A DNA stretch of 64,000 nt from Phycisphaerae bacterium (GTDB lineage: Bacteria; Planctomycetota; Phycisphaerae; UBA1845): positions 1-64,000 of the forward strand of contig JAJDDW010000114.1 of NCBI GenBank assembly GCA_029260115.1, given 5' to 3'. The notes under the pieces were generated by a model. That model saw only the letters and a list, made by a program, of their open reading frames with translations, was not told where the DNA came from and did no database searches. Made by a program: the position numbers and the translations under genes. Below are positions 34,332 through 44,800 of this stretch, in pieces. The stretch's first letter is position 1; each line of letters begins with the position of its first letter.

Positions 34332-35837
34332 CTATTTCGATTTCTCGATCGCATACAACGTATTACGATTACTGATATAAAGTACACCATTGGCCACGAC
34401 AGGCGTGGTGTACACGGAATTACCTGTATCGTTAACGCCTATTTTTTTCATTTCCTTACCATGTTCCATTACGACAACTTCGCCATCTTCGGTTCCCAGG
34501 AACACCTTACCATCTACCACAAATGCTGACCCCCAGATAGCTGACATGGTATCGTATTTCCAATACTGCTTTCCGGTCTTTTCGTCGAAGCAATATAGAA
34601 AGCCGCTAAGATCAGCGTTGTATACCAGGCCATCCGCCACGGTGGCGGAGGACATGGTGCGATGAAAATCGTCGCCTCCGATATGCCACACGAGACCGGT
34701 CTGGGTAATGTCGCCACGTTTGGTGGCATCGATGCTGAAAAAGTGCCCTGGACCTTCACCGTGCTCAGGGTCTTGCCCCACAGCTAAGAGAACTTTGTTA
34801 TCTTGGATAACAGGCGTAGCGATGATATTATTTTTCGTGCCACGACCGCCTAGAATCCATTTCGAATCTGCAGGATTCAGATTAAACTTCCAGAGCAATT
34901 TGCCGGTCTTAGCTTCGTAGGAATAACACCATCCATCACCGCCAGAGAAAATTGCCTGGGCGGTCCCATCGATAACGCCATAGGCCGGGGACGACCATTG
35001 GCCATGCAATACTTTGTCAGCTGGGTGCCCCGCTTCCCACACGATTTTTCCAGTGCGCTTATCTACAGCTAGAAAATCCGGGGCGTCTGGCACGGGCATG
35101 TTAAGGTGTCCTTCGTCCACGCCGTTTGAGGTAGATACGAATATGAGATCACCAGCGCCGACGGGCGAACTTGTCGCTAGGTTATGCGGGAACACTTCTA
35201 GATCGTCGAACATATCCAAAACCCAGACAATGTCGCCGTCTTGCTTGTCTTTATATTTTTCTTCCTTGAAAGGTCCATCGTTTTCATCATCGAGGAAGCC
35301 ATTCAAATCGGCGCACACTAACTCGCAGCGATTACTCACGTAGTATATTCGATCCCCTTCCACCCAAGGTGCAGAACAAATGCCTTGCTCAGGCCAATCG
35401 TTCACCCTACCGGTCGGCAATTTGTCATGCGTCATCTGCCAGAGAAATTTTCCGGTCTTTTCTTCTACGCAAAGAAGCACACCTTTATCGCCTTTAATGT
35501 TCGGACGAAGGTTACCGTTGTTGTTGGTGCCCACCAATACTTTACCTTGCGCGATAACGGGATTGCCGTAGGTCTGGGAACCAAGCTTAGACTTCCACTT
35601 GATGTTTAGGCCTGACTTAATATCCCACTTACCTGGAATCCCAGTTTCACCCGAAACCATATTACGATCCGGCGTGCCTCCCCACATGGTCCAATCGCCA
35701 CGATGGGCCTTGGAAAGAGGTTCAGCGTGGGTTGATGTGGCTAGAAGAGATGTGAACAGTATCGCAAGTACCTTAGCGCCAGCGCCGCGCGGGTTGAACC
35801 CCGCGGCTCGATTTTCATGTTGTTTCTTTGTTTGCAT
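34332..35837 (-). CDS. Secreted PQQ-like beta-propeller protein with repeat in its signal region
   Basis: I use ATG 35837; ATG 35858 overlaps the preceding stop and is also possible. The product has 501 residues. It has an odd N-terminus: MQTKKQHENRAAGFNPRGAG precedes the hydrophobic core of the signal peptide (VLAILFTSLLATSTHA). The NRAAGFNPRGAGA part is encoded by a dispersed repeat copy at 35784-35811. The mature protein has propeller units such as VEEKTGKFLWQMTHD, VDKRTGKIVWEAGHP, YEAKTGKLLWKFNL, FDEKTGKQYWKYDTM and a C-terminal YISNRNTLYAIEKSK. Cofactor residues of quinoprotein dehydrogenases were not identified. The upstream propeller gene ends 14 bases before it, so they form a pair. 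Confidence 0.82.
   Translation of the reverse strand: MQTKKQHENRAAGFNPRGAGAKVLAILFTSLLATSTHAEPLSKAHRGDWTMWGGTPDRNMVSGETGIPGKWDIKSGLNIKWKSKLGSQTYGNPVIAQGKVLVGTNNNGNLRPNIKGDKGVLLCVEEKTGKFLWQMTHDKLPTGRVNDWPEQGICSAPWVEGDRIYYVSNRCELVCADLNGFLDDENDGPFKEEKYKDKQDGDIVWVLDMFDDLEVFPHNLATSSPVGAGDLIFVSTSNGVDEGHLNMPVPDAPDFLAVDKRTGKIVWEAGHPADKVLHGQWSSPAYGVIDGTAQAIFSGGDGWCYSYEAKTGKLLWKFNLNPADSKWILGGRGTKNNIIATPVIQDNKVLLAVGQDPEHGEGPGHFFSIDATKRGDITQTGLVWHIGGDDFHRTMSSATVADGLVYNADLSGFLYCFDEKTGKQYWKYDTMSAIWGSAFVVDGKVFLGTEDGEVVVMEHGKEMKKIGVNDTGNSVYTTPVVANGVLYISNRNTLYAIEKSK
35784..35811 (+). repeat. Dispersed GC-rich repeat, copy 4, inside a coding sequence
   Basis: GCCGCGCGGGTTGAACCCCG followed by CGGCTCGA is a well-conserved copy of the 21527 element. 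Read on the minus strand it encodes RAAGFNPRG in the signal-peptide region of the propeller gene, without breaking the frame. Confidence 0.75.
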
Positions 35838-35850
35838 TTCGCAATATTTC

Positions 35851-38088
35851 CTAATCATTTTTGGTTACTCGATAATTGTCAAAGAAGATCGGCGCTCCCG
35901 GTCGACTGACTGTGGCCCCTTTGGAATAAGCATATAAGCCTGGACTACCCTCTGTGTTGGGAAGTGGGTCGGTCATTTCGATGGTCCAAGAGCCTGGCTC
36001 TGCGCTATCCTTGGGCCATACTTTGCCGCGCACGATGGCTTTCCCGTCACGAATATCAACGCTCAACTTACCCCGATACCACACGTCTGGCTCCATCACA
36101 AAATCTATGTCTTTTTGTACACGCGGTATTGGAGAATACGTTACCAGCCTAAGCTGTTTATCTCGGCCAAGCATAATCATTTTATACCGGGCGTTAATAA
36201 TGCCCATATCCGGAAGCGTAGGCCGCTTGCCCGGCTTTAGCTCACCACGCATATCCACTTCCACCGTATACCCGGTAGGAATCGGCGAAGTAGCGAAGGC
36301 CCGCATACGCATATACTTCGCAGACGGACGCAACGCCATTTTTTGGAACACGACAGATCCATCTTTATCGACCAGCTTTGTCTTAGCATCCACGCCTATC
36401 CATCCAGGGGGCTGCGTGCCCACCTTCATATCGTCGAAGTTTTCTTCGATCGGAAGACGCGGGCTGACGCGAATGCGAGACTGGGCTTTCAATTTGCCAT
36501 ACGTCGCCGTGACTATGCCTGCAGAGAAAGCATTGGCCGCGTCGGCACTAAACGAGCCATCACTTTTGATCGAACCACGCGTACCAGCGACCTCCCAAAC
36601 GACATCCGGTGATGCAATCAATACGCCGTGATTATCATATAGTTGAGCAGCCAATTTCAGCGTCTCGCCCGGATAGAGCGTAGCCTCTGCAGGCACAACT
36701 AGTAGGCTTGAAGGTGTTTTCGTGTCGGCAGGTACTTCAGCCATCATCGATGGAATAGGTAGGGGCATAGCCTTGGCATCTCTACTACCAAGGCAATAGG
36801 TCGCATCATTGTTCATGAAATAGACGCGACCATTGGCCACTGCGGGCGTGCCATTGACCTCGATCACGATCTCATCTTCACGCGTAAATTCCTTGGTAGA
36901 AATCATTTCGCAATGGTCACCGGCATCTTTAAGAATGTGAAAATGAGCATTCACTTCGCCGTAGTAGATGTAGCCATCCGCCGTCGCCGTGGGAGAGCCT
37001 TTCGCCACCCGCCCCATGCTTTCTGACCAATAGGATTGACCAGTTTTAGCGTCCAAACAGTGCATCGTCGCAGAATTCGTCACGGCATACAAACGACCGT
37101 TAGCCAGTGCCGGAGAGGAGTAACCAACTTGAAGCCCATCCGCCCGCCAGACCTCACCCGTTTCTGTGATGTCACCTTTACCGGAAGCATCAATACACAC
37201 TACCCGGCCCATCACCGTACCAGAAATATTTTCCTCGCTATGGGAGATGTATACGTATTTTCCGTCAGCCACCGCCGAGCTATTTAGGCCGCCTTTGCTG
37301 AGTTTAAATGTCCAGACCTTCTCGCCGGTTCGTGCTTTCATACCATATACGTTGCCGTCAGCGTTACCAGCAACGAGCAATCGCTGGCCATCTACTACCG
37401 TAACCACTGGCGCGGAGTAGGTGGTATTAAGCGGCTTGTCACCAGGCTGCGCCCACCAAGCGACGTCGCCAGTTCGTTTATCGAACGCATAATAGCGATG
37501 TCCAGCTTTTTTCTTGCCAGTGCCCCACTGTGTAAGAATATACGTGAAGCTAATAATCACGCGGTCTTCATCAATGATCGGCGTTTGCAATCTGCCGCCA
37601 TACCCGCTAGATCGTCCGAAGGTTTCAGTCAATGAATGTTGCCACAAAAGTTTACCATCACGAGATAGGCAAATCATCTGCCCGCCCGTCCCGTGGGCAT
37701 ACACGTTGCCGGTTTCGGGATCGCCGACCACAGAGGTCCACCCCAAACGATTCTCCACAATATCGGTGTGGAACACGTTGATGTGATGTTCCCAAATCAT
37801 TTTCCCGGTGTCAGCATCAAGACACACGATGCGTTCGTGCAATGTTTCGTTGCCGCCGGCTGGGGCAATCATAAACACGCGACCATCCATCACGATGGGC
37901 GTTGATCGACCGCCGACGGGTGCTTGCCAGAGTACGCCAGAGCCGTCTTCGGGCCAGTCTGTCACCATCGCGTTTTCTAGCGTTGCGCCCATTTGCTGAG
38001 GGCCTCGCCATGATGGCCAATCGTTTGCCTGGGCGAGTGAGCTGCATAAACTCATGATGATCGCGGTTAAGTAGGTTGTGCGTTTCAT
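35851..38088 (-). CDS. Large secreted PQQ-propeller protein with C-terminal beta domains
   Basis: The 745-residue precursor has a signal peptide (TYLTAIIMSLCSSLAQA) and a propeller of about 400 residues: WPSWRGPQQ opening, LDADTGKMIWEHHI, FDKRTGDVAWWAQP, MKARTGEKVWTFKL, IDASGKGDITETGEVW and LDAKTGQSYWSESM. A following segment of about 90 residues (LLVVPAEATLYPGETLKLAAQ) resembles a bacterial Ig-like domain of the type Big_2. The last 190 residues (PIEENFDDMKVGTQPPGW) form a concanavalin-like beta-sandwich. It likely acts outside the cell or in the periplasm. Enzyme activity is not evident. It pairs with the 34332 propeller. Confidence 0.84.
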   Translation of the reverse strand: MKRTTYLTAIIMSLCSSLAQANDWPSWRGPQQMGATLENAMVTDWPEDGSGVLWQAPVGGRSTPIVMDGRVFMIAPAGGNETLHERIVCLDADTGKMIWEHHINVFHTDIVENRLGWTSVVGDPETGNVYAHGTGGQMICLSRDGKLLWQHSLTETFGRSSGYGGRLQTPIIDEDRVIISFTYILTQWGTGKKKAGHRYYAFDKRTGDVAWWAQPGDKPLNTTYSAPVVTVVDGQRLLVAGNADGNVYGMKARTGEKVWTFKLSKGGLNSSAVADGKYVYISHSEENISGTVMGRVVCIDASGKGDITETGEVWRADGLQVGYSSPALANGRLYAVTNSATMHCLDAKTGQSYWSESMGRVAKGSPTATADGYIYYGEVNAHFHILKDAGDHCEMISTKEFTREDEIVIEVNGTPAVANGRVYFMNNDATYCLGSRDAKAMPLPIPSMMAEVPADTKTPSSLLVVPAEATLYPGETLKLAAQLYDNHGVLIASPDVVWEVAGTRGSIKSDGSFSADAANAFSAGIVTATYGKLKAQSRIRVSPRLPIEENFDDMKVGTQPPGWIGVDAKTKLVDKDGSVVFQKMALRPSAKYMRMRAFATSPIPTGYTVEVDMRGELKPGKRPTLPDMGIINARYKMIMLGRDKQLRLVTYSPIPRVQKDIDFVMEPDVWYRGKLSVDIRDGKAIVRGKVWPKDSAEPGSWTIEMTDPLPNTEGSPGLYAYSKGATVSRPGAPIFFDNYRVTKND

Positions 38089-38229
38089 GATGATCGTTTT
38101 ACTCCCGACAGCTTCGTAGCCGTCTTTGAATTATCCTGACTACTGTCCCTCTACGAGGGCTGATATTTTTCTTTGGTTGGCCAATTAGGTTTCATCGCAA
38201 TCTAATACATCACTATTCAATACATATTG

Positions 38230-39525
38230 TTACCCGGAACGGTTTGTATGAACAAGTCGCTTGGCCTTCATATCGAACCGTGGCAATGTATCAGCCTTGA
38301 CCGAAGCGACGTCGGGGCGAAATAACAGTTTATCCCGCACCTTATTGGCGATTCGATCTTCCAACCCGGCTACCATAGCCGAACTTATAGTCTCTATCTC
38401 AATACATAAATTGCAAATGCCGCCACTATGGTCAGCTATCAAGCGAAATTCCGCGACTTCGGAAAACTGACGAATGATAGCCTCGATCGCAGAAGGGAAC
38501 ACGTTATTGCCGCGAATAAAAAGCATATCATCAATACGCCCCTGAATCCCGCCTTCTAACCTAGCGAAACACCGGCCACAATCACATTGATCGCGTGTGA
38601 GAACGACCAAATCGCCCGTTCGATATCGAATGACGGGGCTGGTGGATCTGCCCAACGTGGTCAATACTAATTCACCGGGCTGACCGTCAGCGACAGCCGT
38701 TTGCGTATCCGCATCGACGACCTCCGCGATAAATTCAGTTTCGATAACATGAACACCGCCCGGCGATTCGACACACTCAAAGCCCCACGCACCAGCTTCA
38801 GTCATACCCGCGTGATCGAAAATCCTTGCCCCCCAGCCAGTCTCGATGCGCTGCCGAACGGCTGGAATGCTGCCGCCCGGCTCGCCGCCAACAATAATCA
38901 TGCGCACAGCCGACGATGATAAATCGATCGACTCCTCAGAGGCGACATCTACCATGCGCATCGCGTAAGTCGGCGTGCAGCAAATGACCGTCGCGCGATT
39001 GTCTAAAATGTATTGCAAACGAGCCTTGGTTGTCATGCCGCCGGCAGCTAATACCCTATTGCCTAACATCTGCGCCGCATCGAAGGCCATCCAAAAACCT
39101 ATGAATGGCCCAAACGAAAATGGAAACACAACGACATCGTCGTCTCGAAGACCTGCCGCCCTAAATACGATACTCCAGCACGTCTTGCACCAGGACCACG
39201 ATTCCTCGCTATCAAGCCAGCGCAAAGGCTGCCCGCTTTTCGTACCAGACGTCTGATGTAATCGAACGCAATCACTCAACGCACACGAATGATTCGTACC
39301 ATAAGGAGGATGAGCATCAATATCTGCCTGAATCTCCGATCGGGTCGTAAATGGCAAATGACTATACGAGTCTGAAAGCGGATCAAACGAAATGCCGCCG
39401 AGCTTGTGTTGATAAAATGGATTGTTCGCCCGCACGACATCCAGCAGCGCAGCTAGCTTGCGTCTTTGAAGTTGTTCGATCGAATCTCGATCCAACGTCT
39501 CTTGTTCAGCGCAATAATAAGGCAT
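38230..39525 (-). CDS. PaaK-like aryl-CoA ligase (AMP-forming)
   Basis: I start at ATG 39525, with GAGAG 9 bases upstream; the TTG at 39534 is weaker. The 431-residue product matches phenylacetate-CoA ligase. The P-loop is LHQTSGTKSGQPLRW, followed by VFPFSFGPFIGFW, ICCTPTYAMRMVD, RMIIVGGEPGGSIP and the adenylate motif FDHAGMTEAGAWGFEC. VIRYRTGDLV and GRIDDMLFIRGNNVFPSAIE lead into the C-terminal domain. A CGRCFARLEGG cysteine pair could bind zinc. It activates an aryl acid to its CoA ester and could supply aryl-CoA to the reductase and thioesterase downstream. Confidence 0.88.
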   Translation of the reverse strand: MPYYCAEQETLDRDSIEQLQRRKLAALLDVVRANNPFYQHKLGGISFDPLSDSYSHLPFTTRSEIQADIDAHPPYGTNHSCALSDCVRLHQTSGTKSGQPLRWLDSEESWSWCKTCWSIVFRAAGLRDDDVVVFPFSFGPFIGFWMAFDAAQMLGNRVLAAGGMTTKARLQYILDNRATVICCTPTYAMRMVDVASEESIDLSSSAVRMIIVGGEPGGSIPAVRQRIETGWGARIFDHAGMTEAGAWGFECVESPGGVHVIETEFIAEVVDADTQTAVADGQPGELVLTTLGRSTSPVIRYRTGDLVVLTRDQCDCGRCFARLEGGIQGRIDDMLFIRGNNVFPSAIEAIIRQFSEVAEFRLIADHSGGICNLCIEIETISSAMVAGLEDRIANKVRDKLLFRPDVASVKADTLPRFDMKAKRLVHTNRSG

Positions 39526-39756
39526 ACGCGTCAACTCTCAGCAACATCGGCGAACTAGGCAACACCCGCAATGGTCGGCAATCTGTCCACCACTTACGAA
39601 CAATTATCCATCTTCCCATTATCAGGCTATTATGGCAACGACCAACGAGTGTCTCATTGTGTAATTTTTCCTCACTACGCAGTAAGTTAACGAGACTCAC
39701 AACCAATGTGACATTCGTGATACTTGTTTACTAGCTGCTTTCCGGCATGTCTGGTT

Positions 39757-41097
39757 ATGATGTCACACATGACTACTCCGCAGCACGTGGACTCAGCCAA
39801 CACACCCATAAGCGTCGCCTACTTAATCGCTGGCGCAGGCGGCATGTATTGCGGTAGCTGTATGCGAGACAATCGCGTCGTAGCCAAGCTTAAATCGCTA
39901 GGCTATGACGTCACCCTAATCCCACTATACACACCCATCCGCACAGACGAAACGGATGTCAGCGAGCATCATGTCCACTACGGGGGCATCAACGTATTCC
40001 TGCAACAAAAATCAGCCATCTTTCGGCACACGCCTTGGTTCATGGATCGACTCCTCGACGCGCCGAGCCTACTGCGCGGTGTGGGCCGATTGGCGGCTAA
40101 GACACGGGCGGAGGATGTTGGCGCGTTAACCGTATCCGTCTTAGAAGGAAGCCACGGAGCACAGCGAAAGGAACTTAAAAAACTTATCGCCCACCTCAAG
40201 AAAATGTCTCCTACGCTAGTGCATTTACCCAACCTCATGTTTGTAGGCATGGCCAACGAACTTAAAAAGGCTTTAGGCGTACCCGTGATATGTTCGCTCG
40301 CAGGCGAAGATGTTTTTATGGACGCACTTCCAGAAAATCACCGCGACCGATGCTTCTCTTTAGTACGTGAGGGTGCGGGCTATATCGACGGTTACATCTC
40401 ACCTACAAGCTACTACGCTCAGCACGCCGCTACCCATTTTGGCATTCCAACCGAGCGCATCCACCAGACTGTCATGGGCATCGCCGTAGACGACTTTCCG
40501 CAAGCACAGCCAATTGACGCCCCCTTTACAGTCGGATATCTCGCCCGCATCTGCCCCGAAAAAGGCTTGGCTAACTTAGCGGAAGCGTTCGCCTTGCTGT
40601 GTCAATCCCGCCCCAACAGCCGACTGCGCATCGCGGGGTATTTAGGCGGCGCGGATCAACCATATTGGAATGAGATAGAATCATTCCTTCATAAAAAAAA
40701 ATTGACCAGCCAAGTCGACTTTTTGGGCGAAGTGGATCGAGCTGGCAAGTTGTCCATGCTGCAATCGCTCCATGTGTTATCTACGCCAACGACCTACGCG
40801 GAAGCAAAAGGCTTCTACATTCTCGAAGCCTTAGCCTGTGGCGTACCCGTCATTCAACCACGACACGGCGCATTCCCCGAAATCCTCACAGCTACCGGCG
40901 GGGGCCTGCTATACAGACCTGGCGATACGCAAGCACTGGCTACGGCGCTCATCGAATTGCATGATAACCCAGCCAAACGTAAGGCAATGGGCGACGCGGG
41001 CAGAGAAGCAGTAGCGAATTCCTATACTGACGATTTGATGGCTACCCAAACGTGGTCAATCTACGCATCGATTGTCAAACAAGCCCGTGGTGCATAA
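39757..41097 (+). CDS. Family 4 glycosyltransferase
   Basis: The start is uncertain; I use ATG 39757, with ATG 39769 as an alternative, and neither has a clear ribosome site. The product has about 446 residues. An N-terminal Rossmann domain opens with SVAYLIAGAGGMYCGSCMRDN, and HVHYGGINVFLQQ follows. The C-terminal GT-B domain has VGYLARICPEKGLANLAEAF, RIAGYLGGA, VDFLGEVDRAGKLSMLQS, then YAEAKGFYILEALACGVPVIQP (positions 352-373), the E-x7-E nucleotide-sugar motif, and GGGLLYRPGD. It probably transfers a sugar for envelope or polysaccharide synthesis. It is 39 bases upstream of an ABC ATPase in the same direction. Confidence 0.87.
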   Translation: MMSHMTTPQHVDSANTPISVAYLIAGAGGMYCGSCMRDNRVVAKLKSLGYDVTLIPLYTPIRTDETDVSEHHVHYGGINVFLQQKSAIFRHTPWFMDRLLDAPSLLRGVGRLAAKTRAEDVGALTVSVLEGSHGAQRKELKKLIAHLKKMSPTLVHLPNLMFVGMANELKKALGVPVICSLAGEDVFMDALPENHRDRCFSLVREGAGYIDGYISPTSYYAQHAATHFGIPTERIHQTVMGIAVDDFPQAQPIDAPFTVGYLARICPEKGLANLAEAFALLCQSRPNSRLRIAGYLGGADQPYWNEIESFLHKKKLTSQVDFLGEVDRAGKLSMLQSLHVLSTPTTYAEAKGFYILEALACGVPVIQPRHGAFPEILTATGGGLLYRPGDTQALATALIELHDNPAKRKAMGDAGREAVANSYTDDLMATQTWSIYASIVKQARGA

Positions 41098-41136
41098 CCT
41101 TATCTAAGCGAACGAATCGTAACAGGACGAACCCTT

Positions 41137-41811
41137 ATGAGCCAAGCTATCTTCGACGGTGTGAGTAAAACATATCCTTCGGGCACCGACAGCCTGACGG
41201 TGCTGCGCGATGTGTCCTTAACATTCCAAGCTGGCGAATCCGTCGCGATCATGGGGCCTTCCGGCGCAGGCAAGAGTACATTACTCAACATCCTAGGCAC
41301 ACTTGAAACACCGACGAGCGGACACGTTACGATTAACCAACATGACCCGTTTTCACTTTCCGAAAAAGCCCTAGCCGGTTTTCGCAATGAATCCATTGGC
41401 TTTATCTTTCAAGATCACCACTTACTACCGCAATGCACTGCTTTGGAAAATGTCCTGCTGCCGACGTTGGTGTCGTCAGATCGTTCGTCTGCGATTGATC
41501 GCGCTCATTCGCTTCTTGAAAAAGTTGGCCTAGCAGATCGACTCGATCATAAGCCCGCAGCGCTTTCAGGCGGCGAACGACAGCGCGTCGCCATTGCGCG
41601 TGCCCTCATCAATCGTCCCGCCTTGCTCTTGGCTGATGAACCCACTGGAAATCTCGACCGAGGCACAGCCGGCCGCGTGGTCGAGATGATTTTCGAATTA
41701 CAGCGTCAAGAAGGCGTCACCTTAGTGTGCGTCACCCACGATGATTCACTAGCGGCGCGTTTCGACCGTCGCCTAGAACTAGTCGATGGGTCGCTGAATA
41801 CTAACAAGTAG
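41137..41811 (+). CDS. ABC transporter ATP-binding protein (LolD/MacB-like)
   Basis: The 224-residue protein has a complete ABC ATPase: Walker A IMGPSGAGKSTLLN, Q-loop GFIFQDHHLLPQ, signature LSGGERQRVAIARAL, Walker B LLLADEPTGNLD, and switch His in VCVTHDDSLA. Length and the sequence around PTSGHVTINQHD match the LolD/MacB (FtsE) group, which powers lipoprotein export or mechanotransmission with FtsX-type permeases. The partner permease starts 11 bases downstream, so the two are an operon. The start is ATG 41137, with a weak ribosome site. Confidence 0.93.
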   Translation: MSQAIFDGVSKTYPSGTDSLTVLRDVSLTFQAGESVAIMGPSGAGKSTLLNILGTLETPTSGHVTINQHDPFSLSEKALAGFRNESIGFIFQDHHLLPQCTALENVLLPTLVSSDRSSAIDRAHSLLEKVGLADRLDHKPAALSGGERQRVAIARALINRPALLLADEPTGNLDRGTAGRVVEMIFELQRQEGVTLVCVTHDDSLAARFDRRLELVDGSLNTNK

Positions 41812-41821
41812 GAACGTCTGC

Positions 41822-44800
41822 GTGAGCATATTCAGTTTAATATTCAGCAGCCTGCGTCATCACTATCGGGCCCACCTAGCCGTGGCCATGGGCGTGGTTG
41901 TAGCCACCGCTACGTTGGCGGGTGCGATGATTGTCGGCGATTCTATGCGTGATAGCCTGCGTAACGTAGCTATTGGCCGACTAGGCCCAGTCACGCACGC
42001 CATGACCTCGACGCGGTTTTTTAGCGATTCGTTGATTGATACGCTACGCGGGCAAGAGAATTTCGACAAACTTTTTTCCAGCGGCTTTTCAGCTATTTTA
42101 ATGCCGGGCGGCATAGCTAACGCCGATAGCGGCGCTCGCGCCAATCGCATTCAAATCGTCAGCTTTTCTGGCGGCGAAGTGATGCTCAATAATCGGCTGG
42201 CGTCAGAGATTGGCGTACAGGTTGGCGACGACATTTTGGTTCGGCTAGGAAAACCCAGCGCGATTTCTACGGAGACTCTGCTTGGCCGACGCGATGATAC
42301 TACGACGACAGTTCGACTGACCGTGGCCAAGTTAGCCAAAGACAACGACTACGCCGACTTTGGCCTTGACCCGCGCCAGTCCGCACCTCGAAATGTATTT
42401 ATTCCGCTAGAATATCTTCAACGCACGCTAGGGCAAAGGGGACGGGCGAATACGATATTGTTGGTCGCTCAGCAGAACAACGAAGCCCAGCCTGCGCAAC
42501 ATTGGCTAACCGCTGCGCTGCAAAAATCGGTATCGCTCGAAGACTATGGTCTAACTTTACGCACGGATGAATCGCGACGCTATCTTTCGCTTGACAGCGA
42601 AGCCATGATGCTTGATCCAACCGTTGAATCGGCTGCGGAGTCTGTTAGTAATCAGTCACAGCTTTCGACCTCCCTGATTATCACTTACCTAGCGAATACC
42701 ATTGCATTAGCTCCGTCGAAAGCGGACATACAACCGCCACCCAAGCCTCTCTCTGGAATCCCCTATTCCACAGTGGTTGCTGTTCAGCCCCATACAAACA
42801 GTGCAATTAACTTGACACTAACGGACTCTAGCGTCGTTAATAGCATCCCAAGCGGCAGCCTTTTGCTCAACGAATGGGCAGCTTCGGACTTAGGTGCAGC
42901 GGTAGGTCAATCCGTTGAGTTGACCTATTATGTGACCGGTGATTTCGGTCAGTTAAAAACTGTCACCTCAACCTTTCGTCTTCACGGCGTCGTGCAGGAT
43001 AATCCACAGTCTTTGGACCGAGGCTTCATACCGGCTTATCCCGGCATTACAGATGCAAAAAGCCTGACTGATTGGGATCCGCCCTTCCCGGTTGATCTCA
43101 AACGAGTGCGCGATAAAGATGATGACTACTGGGAAAAACATGGCCCATCACCCAAAGCATTCATTTCTCTGGAAGATGGCAGACGCTTGTGGGCAGAAAA
43201 AGGTGAATCGCGTGCTCGGGCAACATCCGTGCGCTTTCATGTGCCAGCAGAACAGTCCATTGTAACGACCAATGAGCAAATAACGCAGCGACTGCTAGCA
43301 ACGCTAAGACCTGCACAACAGGGTCTAAGTTTCGAGGCTGTTCGCGACAAAGCCATCACCGCCAGTTCCGGAAGCACGGATTTTGGGGGGCTGTTTATCG
43401 GCTTTAGTCTCTTCCTCATTGCGTCCTCAGTCATGCTCGTAGCCCTACTATTTAGGTTGGGCATTGAGCATCGCGTGAAAGATGTCGGTATTCTCTCAGC
43501 CGTTGGCATCCCTGCTAGTACTATACTACGACTGCTCTTAGCGGAAGGGGCCGTCGTCATTATGGTCAGCGCCTTAGTCGGCCTAGCTGGGGCGGCGGGC
43601 TATGCCTGGCTTATGCTCACGGGATTACGCACCTCGTGGTCAGCCGCAGCTAATGCGCCGTTCTTAACATTATCCTTATCCCCGACCACGATGTGCATAG
43701 GCTATGTCGCCAGCAGTGTCGTAGCCTTGGCATCCATCACCAAAGCCGTCTGGGACATCAAGCGAAGTTCCACCCGGGCTATGCTATCTGGAATTATCCG
43801 GCCAGTTGCCCCCAAACATAAAAACTCCCGCAAGAAATGGACTATCGTTGCCGGTTCAACAGGCATTATGGCTATATCACTTATGGTGCTACCCACGTTT
43901 GCAGAGGTGCTCCCCCCAGCCATCGCGTTTTTTCTTAGTGGCGCATCATTGCTAGTGATGATGCTCGCACTTATCAGTGGATGGTTGAATAAAAATCAGC
44001 GTAACACAATAAAGGGTGGCGGCACGGCATCGTTGTGCTTGCTCGGCATACGCAACGCCCCACGTCATGCCGGGCGTAGCTTATTGATTGCCTCACTCAT
44101 TGCATCCGCGACTTTTCTGGTCACGGCCTTGGAAGCCTTCCATCTCGACGCCACGACGGACGTAACCAAAAAGGATTCCGGCAGTGGCGGCTTTTCGCTC
44201 ATGGCAGAGTCCACGCTCGCACTACCCTACGACCTCAACACAGCCGGCGGACGAGAGGCCCTAAATGTCACCGAGCAGGCCAGTCAATCGCTAGCCTCGA
44301 CATCCACATACGCCATGCGATTGCGACCTGGCGACGCGTCGAGCTGTCTAAATTTGTACATGCCATCCGACCCGCGACTAGCTGGCGTTCCAGACGAGTT
44401 CATCAAGCGTGGCGGATTTCTTTTTTCCAAGTCAATCGCAGAAACCCAAGAAGAGCTTGAAAACCCTTGGCTATTATTGCAACGCACCCTCGACGATGGC
44501 GCAATCCCTGTCATCGGCGACGAAAACGCTGTGCTATGGCAGTGGCACCTGGGGCTGGGAAAAGATTTAATCATGCAAAGCGAGCAAGGCCAAGAGGTTA
44601 CGCTGCGCTTTGTCGCTCTACTTAGCGGGAGCATTCTTCAAGATGAACTCATCATCGCGGAATCTCGTTTTACTAAACTCTTCCCATCCATTCACGGACA
44701 TAGCCTATTTCTCATAGAAGCACCACTGGCCAGCAGTGCATCCGTCAGCCAACTATTAGAATTCCAATTGCAAGCGTTTTCGTTTGACGTGTCGTCAAGT

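Noticed and set aside
35954..36631. 225-codon plus-strand frame opposite the large PQQ-propeller gene
   Set aside because: It lies wholly antisense to a well-supported gene (35851-38088), has no ribosome site, and its composition is that of a shadow frame.
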